From Sediminibacterium sp. UBA657 (GTDB taxonomy: Bacteria; Bacteroidota; Bacteroidia; Chitinophagales; Chitinophagaceae): a stretch of 64,000 bases of DNA. The position numbers were made by a program, and so were the translations under genes. The notes below the pieces were generated by a model. The model was not told the DNA's origin. It made no database searches and worked only from the letters and a program-made list of their open reading frames with translations. Position 1 is the first letter of the stretch, and every line of letters starts with the position of its first letter. The DNA is taken from positions 5,713-69,712 of the forward strand of contig DBOB01000015.1 of NCBI GenBank assembly GCA_002299885.1, given 5' to 3'. Positions 17,971 through 26,008 of the stretch are shown piece by piece.

Positions 17971-20900
17971 ATGCTTAGTAAAAAATTACTACAGTTTACA
18001 ATCGCAATGCTTCTTTTACCAGCTTTGACATTTGCTCAAAACACCACTGGTAGCATCAGCGGATCTGTAAAAGCTGACAATGGTGAAGTGCTTGTCGGTG
18101 CAACTATTTCTGTGTTACACGTTCCTACTGGAACTGTGTATAATGCACAAACAAGAAAGACTGGTTTTTTTGATGTAAGTAACGTGCAACCTGGTGGACC
18201 ATATGCCGTAACTATATCTTATGTAAACTATCAATCAGAAAAGAGAGATGAAGTCTATGTGTCATTAGGTGATGCGGTTAGATTAGATATCATCTTATCT
18301 TCTAAAGTTGACAAATTAAAAGATGTCACTGTATCTACTACAAAAAGAGGTTCAGATTTATCAGTGAAAGGTGGTACACAAACTATCATTGGTCGTGATA
18401 AAATAGACAACTTACCTACTGTAGGTAGAAACGTGCAAGATTTCTTGCGTTTTACCCCAACTGCAAAATTTGTAGGTGGAAATGGTGATTTAGCTGGTGT
18501 ATCTATCGCTGGTCAAAATAACCGTTTCAACTCATTATACATTGATGGTGCTGTAAACAATGACCAATTTGGTTTGAGTGCAAGTGGTACCAATGGTGGA
18601 CAAACAGGTGTTGGTCCTATTTCTATCGATGCGGTAGATCAATTCCAAGTAATGGTTTCTCCTTTTGATGCATCTATCGGTAACTTTACTGGTGGTGGTA
18701 TCAACGCAACTACAAGAGGTGGAACAAACAAAACATCTGGAACTGTTTACTCATTCACACAAAACCAAAACTTAACTGGTAAAACACCTACAGGTGCTAA
18801 AGAATTAGCAACTAAGTTGAATCCTTTCACAGCTAGAACAGTTGGTGGAAGTGTTGGTGGAGCCCTTGTTAAAAATAAATTATTCTACTTTGTTAACTTT
18901 GAATCTATTGAGAACGAAAGACCACAACCTTTTGATATCAGTGGTTACAGAGGCGCAAGCGGAAAAGCAGATATTGATAGATTAGTTGATTTTGTAAAAA
19001 CAAAGTACGGATATGATGTTGGTGGTTACCAAGATAATGCTGCTTCAACAAGTGCAAAAAGATTGGCAACTAAATTAGACTGGAACATCAATTCAATGAA
19101 TAAGTTCAGTTTATCTTATCGTTACAACGAAACTAATTCTTATGCGACTTCTGCATCTAGTTCTACAAGAGTAAACTTCTACAACAACGGTATACTTTAT
19201 CCTAATAAAACGAATTCATTATCTGCTGAATTAAAATCGTCATTTAAAAATGGATCTAGCAACAAAATGTTATTCACTTACACAGATGTAATGGATGACA
19301 GAAATCCAATTGGCGATAAGTTCCCACGTGTTACCATTTTTGACGGTGCTGCCGGCTCAATGGTTTTTGGTTCTGAAGAATTCTCTACAGCGAATTTATT
19401 GAAGCAAACCAACTGGAACTTCTTAGATTTCTACAAATTCAATGTAAACAAACATGCATTTACAGTAGGTGTGGATTATGAATTGAGTAAGTCTTACAAC
19501 GTATTTATTCGTCAAAACTTTGGTTCATACCAATTTGGTTCTTTAAACGATTTCTTAACTGAAAAAGCACCAACTCGTTATGATCGTTCATTCGCTCTAT
19601 TAGACCAAACAACAGGTGATAATACAAAATCTGCTGCTAGTTTCTATACTGGTAGAGGAAGTGCTTTCATCAATGATGAAATCAGATACACAGATAATTT
19701 AACAGTGAACTATGGTATTAGAGCAGACTATACTAAATTCTTATCTACTCCGATAGAAGATATGTATTTCAACTTCAACACAGTTAGATTGTATGATTTC
19801 AATGGCGCAAGATCTGGTACGATTCCTGATCCAAGAATTTCTATCTCTCCAAGAGTTGGATTTACTTACAAGATGCCAACAGAAAACATCACAGTTCGTG
19901 GAGGATTGGGTATGTTCACAGGACGTATTCCTTTGGTATGGCCTGGTGGCGTATTCAACAACAACGGTCAATCAGTTGGAGGTCTTTCTATCTTTACTGC
20001 ATCTGATATCGCTAGATTCGGTATCAATTTCAGACCTAATCCATTGGGTCAATACACTGCTGCTGATTTAGGTTTAAGTACTGCTGCAGCGAAAGGTCAA
20101 ATGGACTTAGTTTCTAAAGACTTTAGATTACCAAAAATCTTCCGTGCTTCTTTAGCTATTGATAAAAAATTAAAAGACAATTGGTCAATCACTGTAGAAG
20201 GATCTGTGAGCAAAAATATCAATGAAATCTATTACAGAAGATTAGACATCAACCCTCCAGTGGCTCAATTATCTGGACCTGATATCAGATATATTTATAA
20301 CTTAACTCGTATTGGTTACCCAGCTGGATCAGGCATTACTGCTGGATCTAATCCATACACTGGTGTGTTCTTATTAGAGAACCAACCTTACTACCGTCGC
20401 TCTGGTTTCGCATATAACTTTACAGCGTCAATTGATAAGTCTTGGACTGATGGATTCTCTTTCAACGCATTCTATACTTATGGTGCTTCATTTGTAACAC
20501 ATGAGCCAACTTCTAGCCAAAATAACTCTCAATGGAGATTTATGGAGACTGTGAATGGTAGAAATGATGTTCAGAGATCAAGATCAGACTTTGACTTAGG
20601 TCATAGAGTAAGTGCTTTTATTGCTAAGAAATTCACTTATGCAAAAGGTGCTTTAGCTTCTACTGTTAGCTTAGTATATAACGGACAGTCTGGTAATCCA
20701 TTCAGCTATACCTATTCTAACGGTCCTGTTAGAGACCAAGGTACATCTGAAACAAATGATCTAATCTTTATCCCTACTGCCGATCAAATTAGAGCAATGA
20801 CTTTTGTATCTAATAGTACTTTCCCATTATCAGCAGCTCAACAAGCAGCAGCATTGGAAAACTATATTGCTCAAGATAATTACTTAAGCAAAAACAGAGG

Positions 20901-21246
20901 TAAGTATGCTGAAAGAAACGGTGCTAGATTGCCATTTACAAACATCATTGATGTGAAATTTGTACAAGATTTCAACGTGAAAATTTACAATAAGAAATAC
21001 CAATTCCAATTAACTTATGACGTGTTTAACTTCACAAATATGTTGAATAGAAATTGGGGAAGAACTTATTTCATGGCAAACGACCAATATTCTCTAATGC
21101 GTTACCAAGGTGCAACAGGTTCAACTGTACCTAGCTATAGCTTCTCTCCAGTGGCAAACAATACACCATGGGGTATTAGCTCAAGCACAGCACCTAGTTA
21201 CAGTGCTCGTTGGGTAAGCCAATTAGGTTTACGTTTCAAGTTTTAA
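17971..21246 (+). CDS. Oar-like TonB-dependent outer-membrane receptor
   Basis: A 1091-residue outer-membrane protein with a signal peptide (to about residue 22, LTFAQ). A carboxypeptidase-regulatory-like beta-sandwich spans about residues 25-110 (GSISGSVKADNGEVLVGATI). A plug domain follows (about 130-250: GRDKIDNLPTVGRNVQDFLR, GGGINATTRGGTNKTSG). The rest is a large barrel ending in LGLRFKF, with the terminal aromatic residue expected for BAM insertion. The family resembles Oar of Myxococcus; the substrate is unknown. No SusD partner is adjacent, and a strong terminator follows. Confidence 0.93.
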   Translation: MLSKKLLQFTIAMLLLPALTFAQNTTGSISGSVKADNGEVLVGATISVLHVPTGTVYNAQTRKTGFFDVSNVQPGGPYAVTISYVNYQSEKRDEVYVSLGDAVRLDIILSSKVDKLKDVTVSTTKRGSDLSVKGGTQTIIGRDKIDNLPTVGRNVQDFLRFTPTAKFVGGNGDLAGVSIAGQNNRFNSLYIDGAVNNDQFGLSASGTNGGQTGVGPISIDAVDQFQVMVSPFDASIGNFTGGGINATTRGGTNKTSGTVYSFTQNQNLTGKTPTGAKELATKLNPFTARTVGGSVGGALVKNKLFYFVNFESIENERPQPFDISGYRGASGKADIDRLVDFVKTKYGYDVGGYQDNAASTSAKRLATKLDWNINSMNKFSLSYRYNETNSYATSASSSTRVNFYNNGILYPNKTNSLSAELKSSFKNGSSNKMLFTYTDVMDDRNPIGDKFPRVTIFDGAAGSMVFGSEEFSTANLLKQTNWNFLDFYKFNVNKHAFTVGVDYELSKSYNVFIRQNFGSYQFGSLNDFLTEKAPTRYDRSFALLDQTTGDNTKSAASFYTGRGSAFINDEIRYTDNLTVNYGIRADYTKFLSTPIEDMYFNFNTVRLYDFNGARSGTIPDPRISISPRVGFTYKMPTENITVRGGLGMFTGRIPLVWPGGVFNNNGQSVGGLSIFTASDIARFGINFRPNPLGQYTAADLGLSTAAAKGQMDLVSKDFRLPKIFRASLAIDKKLKDNWSITVEGSVSKNINEIYYRRLDINPPVAQLSGPDIRYIYNLTRIGYPAGSGITAGSNPYTGVFLLENQPYYRRSGFAYNFTASIDKSWTDGFSFNAFYTYGASFVTHEPTSSQNNSQWRFMETVNGRNDVQRSRSDFDLGHRVSAFIAKKFTYAKGALASTVSLVYNGQSGNPFSYTYSNGPVRDQGTSETNDLIFIPTADQIRAMTFVSNSTFPLSAAQQAAALENYIAQDNYLSKNRGKYAERNGARLPFTNIIDVKFVQDFNVKIYNKKYQFQLTYDVFNFTNMLNRNWGRTYFMANDQYSLMRYQGATGSTVPSYSFSPVANNTPWGISSSTAPSYSARWVSQLGLRFKF

Positions 21247-21281
21247 TGGAACAATTTAAGGATCTAATATAGACCTATATG

Positions 21282-21312
21282 AATGCCCTCCAAATTGGAG
21301 GGCATTTTTTTT
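21282..21312 (+). terminator. Rho-independent terminator after the Oar-like receptor
   Basis: A 12-bp stem (AATGCCCTCCAA / TTGGAGGGCATT) around a single A, followed by eight Ts, 36 bases past the stop codon. The minimal loop means the apical A-T pairs are probably open. Confidence 0.93.
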
Positions 21313-21353
21313 GACTTGGTTTTTGTAAGATCTTAATATTATTTGTAGTTTTA

Positions 21354-22466
21354 ATGGGTATGGGCCAAAATTTAACACAGTTTACAATTGGTATTGAGGA
21401 AGAATACATGGTATTAGACCCTGCTTCCAAGGAATTAAAGAGCCATCAACAAGCTATTGTCAATGAGGGTGAGAAAGTCTTTAAGGATAAAATCAAGGCA
21501 GAAATGCACCAGGCTGTGGTTGAAGTTGGAACTGGTATTTGTCAGGATGTAGAAGCTGCATATCAAGAAATATTTGAACTTAGAACTTCTGTATCCTCCA
21601 TTGCAAAAGAATTAGGATATAGTATTGGCGCATCTGGTACCCACCCTTTTAGTTTATGGGAAACACAATTGATCTCCGACCAAAGTAGGTATCAAGCCCT
21701 TTTAAATGAATTACAGCAAGCTGCAAGGAGTAATTTGATTTTTGGACTACATGTACACATTGGAATGGAAGATCGACGTATGGCCATCCATATTGCCAAT
21801 ACAGCCAGGTATTTTCTTCCACATATTTATGCATTGAGCACCAACTCCCCATTTTGGGAGTCAAGTAATACTGGATATAAATCTTACCGCTCTAAAATTT
21901 TTGATAAGTTTCCAAGAACAGGTATACCAGACTATTTTGAAAGTATCGAAGCCTATGAAAGTTTTATCCAATTGTTGATCAAAACCAATTGTATCGATAA
22001 TGCTAAAAAAATATGGTGGGATTTAAGGGTACACCCAGTCTATAATACCATTGAATTCAGAATTTGCGATGTGCCTATGACCGTGCAAGAAACAGCTACC
22101 ATCGCTGCATTATTTCAAGCTTTATGTGCTAAGATTTATACACTCAGAAGACAGAATATTAATTTCATCAATTACCAACGTGCATTGATCAATGAAAATA
22201 AATGGCGCGCAAGCAGATATGGCATTGATGGATTGCTGATTGACTTTGGTAAAGAAAAAGAAGTCCCTGTCAAGGATTTAATCAATGAACTACTTGAGTT
22301 TGTAGACGGTGTGGTAGATGATTTAGGAAGCAGGAAGCATATTGAAAAAGTACAGGATATTTTTACCAATGGTACTGGTGCCGACAGACAACTAAAAGTA
22401 TTTAAAGAAACTGGAAGCTTAGTTGAAGTGGTAAAATATATTGAAGGAAGTTTCTTACAAGACTAG
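21354..22466 (+). CDS. YbdK-type carboxylate-amine ligase (glutamate-cysteine ligase 2 family)
   Basis: A 370-residue member of the GCS2/YbdK family, which has weak glutamate-cysteine ligase activity in E. coli. Family markers are FTIGIEEEYMVLDP at the N-terminus, the ATP/metal-binding acidic residues, HVHIGMEDR, and WWDLRVHPVYNTIEFRICD. The physiological substrate is uncertain. Two in-frame ATGs (21354 and 21360) are equally acceptable starts. Confidence 0.9.
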   Translation: MGMGQNLTQFTIGIEEEYMVLDPASKELKSHQQAIVNEGEKVFKDKIKAEMHQAVVEVGTGICQDVEAAYQEIFELRTSVSSIAKELGYSIGASGTHPFSLWETQLISDQSRYQALLNELQQAARSNLIFGLHVHIGMEDRRMAIHIANTARYFLPHIYALSTNSPFWESSNTGYKSYRSKIFDKFPRTGIPDYFESIEAYESFIQLLIKTNCIDNAKKIWWDLRVHPVYNTIEFRICDVPMTVQETATIAALFQALCAKIYTLRRQNINFINYQRALINENKWRASRYGIDGLLIDFGKEKEVPVKDLINELLEFVDGVVDDLGSRKHIEKVQDIFTNGTGADRQLKVFKETGSLVEVVKYIEGSFLQD

Positions 22467-22505
22467 GGAATTTAATTTTACTGGTACTAGTTTATTCCCC
22501 TTTGT

Positions 22506-23441
22506 TTATTTCCCTGACTTAAAATCAAATAGTGTTGCTGTAAAAAGCCCACGCTCTCTCTTTTTAAAAACCACATCCCAATCTCCCTTATACCTTAATA
22601 TTTTAGGGACTAAAAGGCCATTGGAAGTGTAGGTCATTTCTACCTCCATTTGAACATTAAAATCATAGATCCCAGCCTTATAGCTCAATGCGTAATTGCG
22701 TCCCAATACTTCTAAGGTGTTTGGATTAAACCAGGTAATCATTTGATCTACCACCACCCTGTCTTTTGCAAAAAAACCAAGATCCTCTTTAGGCTTGATT
22801 TCAAATACATAGGCTAGTTTGCCGTGGTAGTCTACATAATCCAATCTATAGGTATACAGCTCATGTGCGTTATCGTCGTATAAATCTAATTTATTACCAA
22901 TCATTGGGATGCCAGGAATTTTTTCACCCGGATTAAAAAACAACATCTTCAATTGTTCTTTCGCTTTTTCAATACCGGAACCTTGGATGGTTCTTTTTTT
23001 ACCTTTTACTATATTGGTCTCACCACATATTTTACCTTTTGTAAAAAATAAACTTGCATATAAAGAAGGTGTGACATAATTGTATTCACCTTTACTGTCT
23101 CTTAATTTTCCGAATGTTTTTTCTTCAATAACATCCATAGTCCTACAATCCCCTATTCTATTTTGACGGGTACGACTATCTAAAGAGGCTTCCATCTTTT
23201 GGTTCTTATCATACATCTCGATATGATTGAACGAGCTGTAACCTATTGTCCTTAAGGTTTTGAAGGCTTTATAAAAACTAGTATCTCGCTTAATTCTTGC
23301 TAAAATATCTTTATACTCAAAATTATTTCTAACAATTACATCTGCTAATGTAAAAGTCTGATTTTCTATACTCAGTGTTGTATCCTGTGCCCAAGAATGA
23401 CCAACAAAGCATATACAGACAATAAAAAGCAATGAACGCAT
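22506..23441 (-). CDS. Secreted protein of unknown function
   Basis: A 311-residue protein with a cleavable signal peptide (MRSLLFIVCICFVGHSWAQ). I do not recognise a family with confidence. The body is rich in aromatic residues and beta-strand-like segments (YTYRLDYVDYHGKLAYVFEI, QMITWFNPNTLEV), resembling lipoprotein-localisation or outer-membrane-associated folds common in Bacteroidota. The stop of def lies 2 bases upstream of its ATG, so it is probably cotranscribed with def. Confidence 0.7.
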   Translation of the reverse strand: MRSLLFIVCICFVGHSWAQDTTLSIENQTFTLADVIVRNNFEYKDILARIKRDTSFYKAFKTLRTIGYSSFNHIEMYDKNQKMEASLDSRTRQNRIGDCRTMDVIEEKTFGKLRDSKGEYNYVTPSLYASLFFTKGKICGETNIVKGKKRTIQGSGIEKAKEQLKMLFFNPGEKIPGIPMIGNKLDLYDDNAHELYTYRLDYVDYHGKLAYVFEIKPKEDLGFFAKDRVVVDQMITWFNPNTLEVLGRNYALSYKAGIYDFNVQMEVEMTYTSNGLLVPKILRYKGDWDVVFKKRERGLFTATLFDFKSGK

Positions 23442-23443
23442 AA

Positions 23444-24019
23444 TTATTTTATTTGAGTCATTTTATAATCCACTCTTACTTTGCCTTTATGAATATCATT
23501 CAATTTACCCTGCAACATTTTTTTTCTGAGTGGCTTGATATAATCAATGAATAATTTACCCTCAATATGATCATACTCATGTAGAATGATACGCGCAGTC
23601 ATGCCATCAAAAGTAGTTGTATGCTCCACAAAATTTTCGTCCATGTATTTCATGGTCACTTTTTCGTGTCTTAAAACATCTTCTCTAATTTTTGGTATAC
23701 TCAAACAACCTTCGTTATATACCCATTCATTGCCACTTAATTCAAGAATTTCGGCATTGATGAATACTGCTTTGATACCTGGTGCATCTGGATAAGTTTC
23801 ATCACCTGCTCCGGCGTTCTCAAATATTTGTTGACTATCCATTACAAATAAACGAATAGCACGATTGATCTGTGGTGCGGCAAGACCTACCCCATTACTG
23901 TCGTACATGGTTTCCCACATGTCTTCGATCAGCTTAGTCAAATTAGGATAATCCGCATTGATTGGCTCACTCACTTTTCTTAAAACGGCAGCACCATAGG
24001 CTACAATTGGTAAGGTCAT
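23444..24019 (-). CDS. def: Peptide deformylase
   Basis: It removes the formyl group from nascent N-terminal Met. All three family motifs are present: GVGLAAPQI, EGCLSIP with the metal-binding Cys, and ILHEYDHIEG with the two metal-binding His and catalytic Glu. The length is 191 residues. The start ATG at 24019 is preceded by a promoter-like TAnnTTTG element. Confidence 0.98.
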   Translation of the reverse strand: MTLPIVAYGAAVLRKVSEPINADYPNLTKLIEDMWETMYDSNGVGLAAPQINRAIRLFVMDSQQIFENAGAGDETYPDAPGIKAVFINAEILELSGNEWVYNEGCLSIPKIREDVLRHEKVTMKYMDENFVEHTTTFDGMTARIILHEYDHIEGKLFIDYIKPLRKKMLQGKLNDIHKGKVRVDYKMTQIK

Positions 24020-24038
24020 AGAAGTTCAATTATGGGTG

Positions 24039-24046
24039 CAAAGTTA
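24039..24046 (-). promoter_or_regulatory. Bacteroidota-type -7 promoter element upstream of def
   Basis: The minus strand reads TAACTTTG, matching TAnnTTTG, 19 bases before the def start codon. It lies in the 59-base gap after ruvX and suggests def and the downstream secreted-protein gene have their own promoter. Confidence 0.6.
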
Positions 24047-24078
24047 CAATAAATAGGTCGTAAATAGATTCTACTGTG

Positions 24079-24501
24079 TTAAGACATTAGATCCTTGTTA
24101 TTCAGGTATTCTTGAAGGAGGATGGTTGCGGCGATTAAATCTACATTCTGCTTCACCTGACGGTCTTTCTTTTTCATCCCCATTTCCACCATGGCCCGCA
24201 CAGCTGTTTTTGAACTAAAGCGCTCATCCACAGTTTGAATAGGGATGTTTGGAAACTTTTCAGTTAATTCAAGAATGGCTTTATTAACCAAAGGTGTGGC
24301 ATGTGTAGGAGATGCATCTAAATTCAATGGCTCCCCTATTAAAATTAATTCAACAGGTTCCTTTGCAATATAGTCTGCTAAGTAAGTATATAAACTTTTA
24401 GTGTCTACTGTAATGAGCGAAGTCGCAATCATTTGAAAGGGATCGGTCACTGCCAATCCGCATCGCTTTCCACCGTAATCTATACAAATGATTCTAGCCA
24501 A
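24079..24501 (-). CDS. ruvX: Putative pre-16S rRNA nuclease / Holliday junction resolvase-like YqgF
   Basis: A 140-residue RNase H-fold protein of the YqgF/RuvX family that matures the 5' end of 16S rRNA. Motifs are ICIDYGGKRCGLAVTD with the first catalytic Asp, ILIGEPLN, and TVDERFSSKTA with the conserved DER. It is 10 bases downstream of the UbiA-family gene and probably cotranscribed with it. Confidence 0.95.
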   Translation of the reverse strand: MARIICIDYGGKRCGLAVTDPFQMIATSLITVDTKSLYTYLADYIAKEPVELILIGEPLNLDASPTHATPLVNKAILELTEKFPNIPIQTVDERFSSKTAVRAMVEMGMKKKDRQVKQNVDLIAATILLQEYLNNKDLMS

Positions 24502-24511
24502 TTCGTTTACA

Positions 24512-25396
24512 TTAAAAAGTTAAAATAATTCCAGTAATCACAAAAATACTAAAGACAATACTTGCTATGCCATTCGCTGTCATAAAAGCCAAATTTACTT
24601 TAGATAGATCATTTGGTTTCACAATACTTTGTTGATAGACCAATAAAATATTAAACACAAGCAATCCAATTGAAAATAGCCAATGGAAATTTCCTATAAA
24701 ATAGGCAGTCCACAAAAAGACCCCCGAAAAAAAATGAAAAATTCTAGATATGCTTAAGGCCTTTTTTACACCCCAATGACTTGGCATAGAGTAAAGCGCT
24801 AGTGATTTATCAAACTCAGCATCTTGTAATGAATAGATAATGTCAAAACCACTTACCCAAAAAATAATCGCGAAAGAAAAAAGTAAAGGCAGTATGTCAA
24901 ATACCCCTGTCACCGCTAAATAAGCGCCAATAGGTGCTAAAGAGAGTCCTACCCCTAAAACCAAATGACATAAATAGGTAAAGCGTTTTGTATAACTATA
25001 AAATAAAATTACAAATAAGGCCACTGGAGCAAGGTAAAAGCAAATTGGATTAATAAAATAAGTTGCAATGATAAAAATCAAAGCATTTACAATAACAAAA
25101 CCCAACGCTTTTTCGGCTTTAATTATGCCAGCAGGAATTTCACGAATGGCCGTTCTTGGATTCAATTGATCAAAATGACGATCCAAATAACGATTGAATC
25201 CCATGGCAGCAGACCTTGCAGTAATCATACATAAAAGCACTAAGCAAAAACGAACAATGACCTCGTTGGTCTGTAATACGATATTATTATTTTTCAAAGC
25301 AGCAATACCCAACACAAAACCAATCAATGCAAATGGCATCGCAAAGATGGTATGTGAAAACTTCACTAAACTCAAATAATTTTTAACTGTACTCAT
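24512..25396 (-). CDS. UbiA-family prenyltransferase, likely futalosine-pathway (MqnP-type)
   Basis: A 294-residue membrane prenyltransferase with about eight helices. The first Asp-rich motif is NRYLDRHFDQLNPRT and the second is the DIIYSLQDAEFD segment. It attaches a polyprenyl chain to an aromatic acid in quinone synthesis. The protein resembles those annotated as 4-hydroxybenzoate polyprenyltransferase. Because Bacteroidota make menaquinone rather than ubiquinone, a MqnP role in the futalosine route is the better guess; no other men or mqn genes are in the window to confirm it. Confidence 0.85.
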   Translation of the reverse strand: MSTVKNYLSLVKFSHTIFAMPFALIGFVLGIAALKNNNIVLQTNEVIVRFCLVLLCMITARSAAMGFNRYLDRHFDQLNPRTAIREIPAGIIKAEKALGFVIVNALIFIIATYFINPICFYLAPVALFVILFYSYTKRFTYLCHLVLGVGLSLAPIGAYLAVTGVFDILPLLFSFAIIFWVSGFDIIYSLQDAEFDKSLALYSMPSHWGVKKALSISRIFHFFSGVFLWTAYFIGNFHWLFSIGLLVFNILLVYQQSIVKPNDLSKVNLAFMTANGIASIVFSIFVITGIILTF

Positions 25397-25437
25397 AATT
25401 ATAATTGACCCGAAAATATTACACTTTTAAAACTAAT

Positions 25438-25956
25438 TTACTTTCTAACAAACTCCCACAATACAACAGCTGCGGCCACCGAAATGTTCAATGAATGCTT
25501 CATCCCCCATTGTGGTATTTCAATCACCCCATCGCATACTTGAATCACTTCGTCACTTACTCCATCTACTTCATTACCAAAAACAAATGCTGTTGGAATA
25601 TGCTTGTGTTCATATGCATCAAGCATGATGCTCCCCTCTGTTTGTTCAATTGCAAGTACTTTATAGCCTCTTTCTTTTAATGCTAAAACAGCGTCGACTG
25701 TGTTTTCATAATACAACCAATCCACCGAATCAGTGGCTCCTAAAGCAGTTTTATGGATATCGCGGTGTGGCGGCTGTGGGGTGAAGCCACATAGGCAAAT
25801 TCCACTAATTAAAAATGCATCGGCTGTTCTAAAGACACTGCCTACATTGTGCATGCTACGTATATTGTCCATCACCACCACTAGCGGCTTTTTGTCTGCT
25901 AGTTTAAAGTCTTCGACCGACTTTCTCCCCAATTCCTCCATGCTTAATTTACGCAT
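25438..25956 (-). CDS. TrmH-family (SpoU) RNA 2'-O-methyltransferase
   Basis: A 172-residue SPOUT methyltransferase. Motif 1 is DNIRSMHNVGSVFRTADAF (Asn and Arg of the catalytic site), motif 2 is AFVFGNEVDGVSDEV, and motif 3 is IPQWGMKHSLNISVAAAVVLWE. There is no N-terminal substrate-binding extension, so it is a compact SpoU-type enzyme acting on a tRNA or rRNA ribose; the target is unknown. A -7 element ends only four bases before the start codon (see the divergent promoter entry). Confidence 0.93.
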   Translation of the reverse strand: MRKLSMEELGRKSVEDFKLADKKPLVVVMDNIRSMHNVGSVFRTADAFLISGICLCGFTPQPPHRDIHKTALGATDSVDWLYYENTVDAVLALKERGYKVLAIEQTEGSIMLDAYEHKHIPTAFVFGNEVDGVSDEVIQVCDGVIEIPQWGMKHSLNISVAAAVVLWEFVRK

Positions 25957-25960
25957 AGTG

Positions 25961-26002
25961 CAAAAGTAAGCTTTTCAAATATTAAAAAATTATGTAGGTT
26001 TG
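25961..26002. promoter_or_regulatory. Divergent TAnnTTTG promoters for the TrmH-family gene and mutS
   Basis: Minus strand TACTTTTG (25968-25961) points at the TrmH-family gene and plus strand TAGGTTTG (25995-26002) points at mutS. Only 4 and 6 bases separate these -7 boxes from the two ATGs. Transcription starting about 4-7 bases after the box would give leaderless or nearly leaderless mRNAs on both sides. Confidence 0.55.
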
Positions 26003-26008
26003 TCACCC

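Noticed and set aside
19741..20071. Frames in both directions inside the Oar-like receptor gene
   Set aside because: The host gene is intact and conserved across this region; the alternative frames show no family resemblance.
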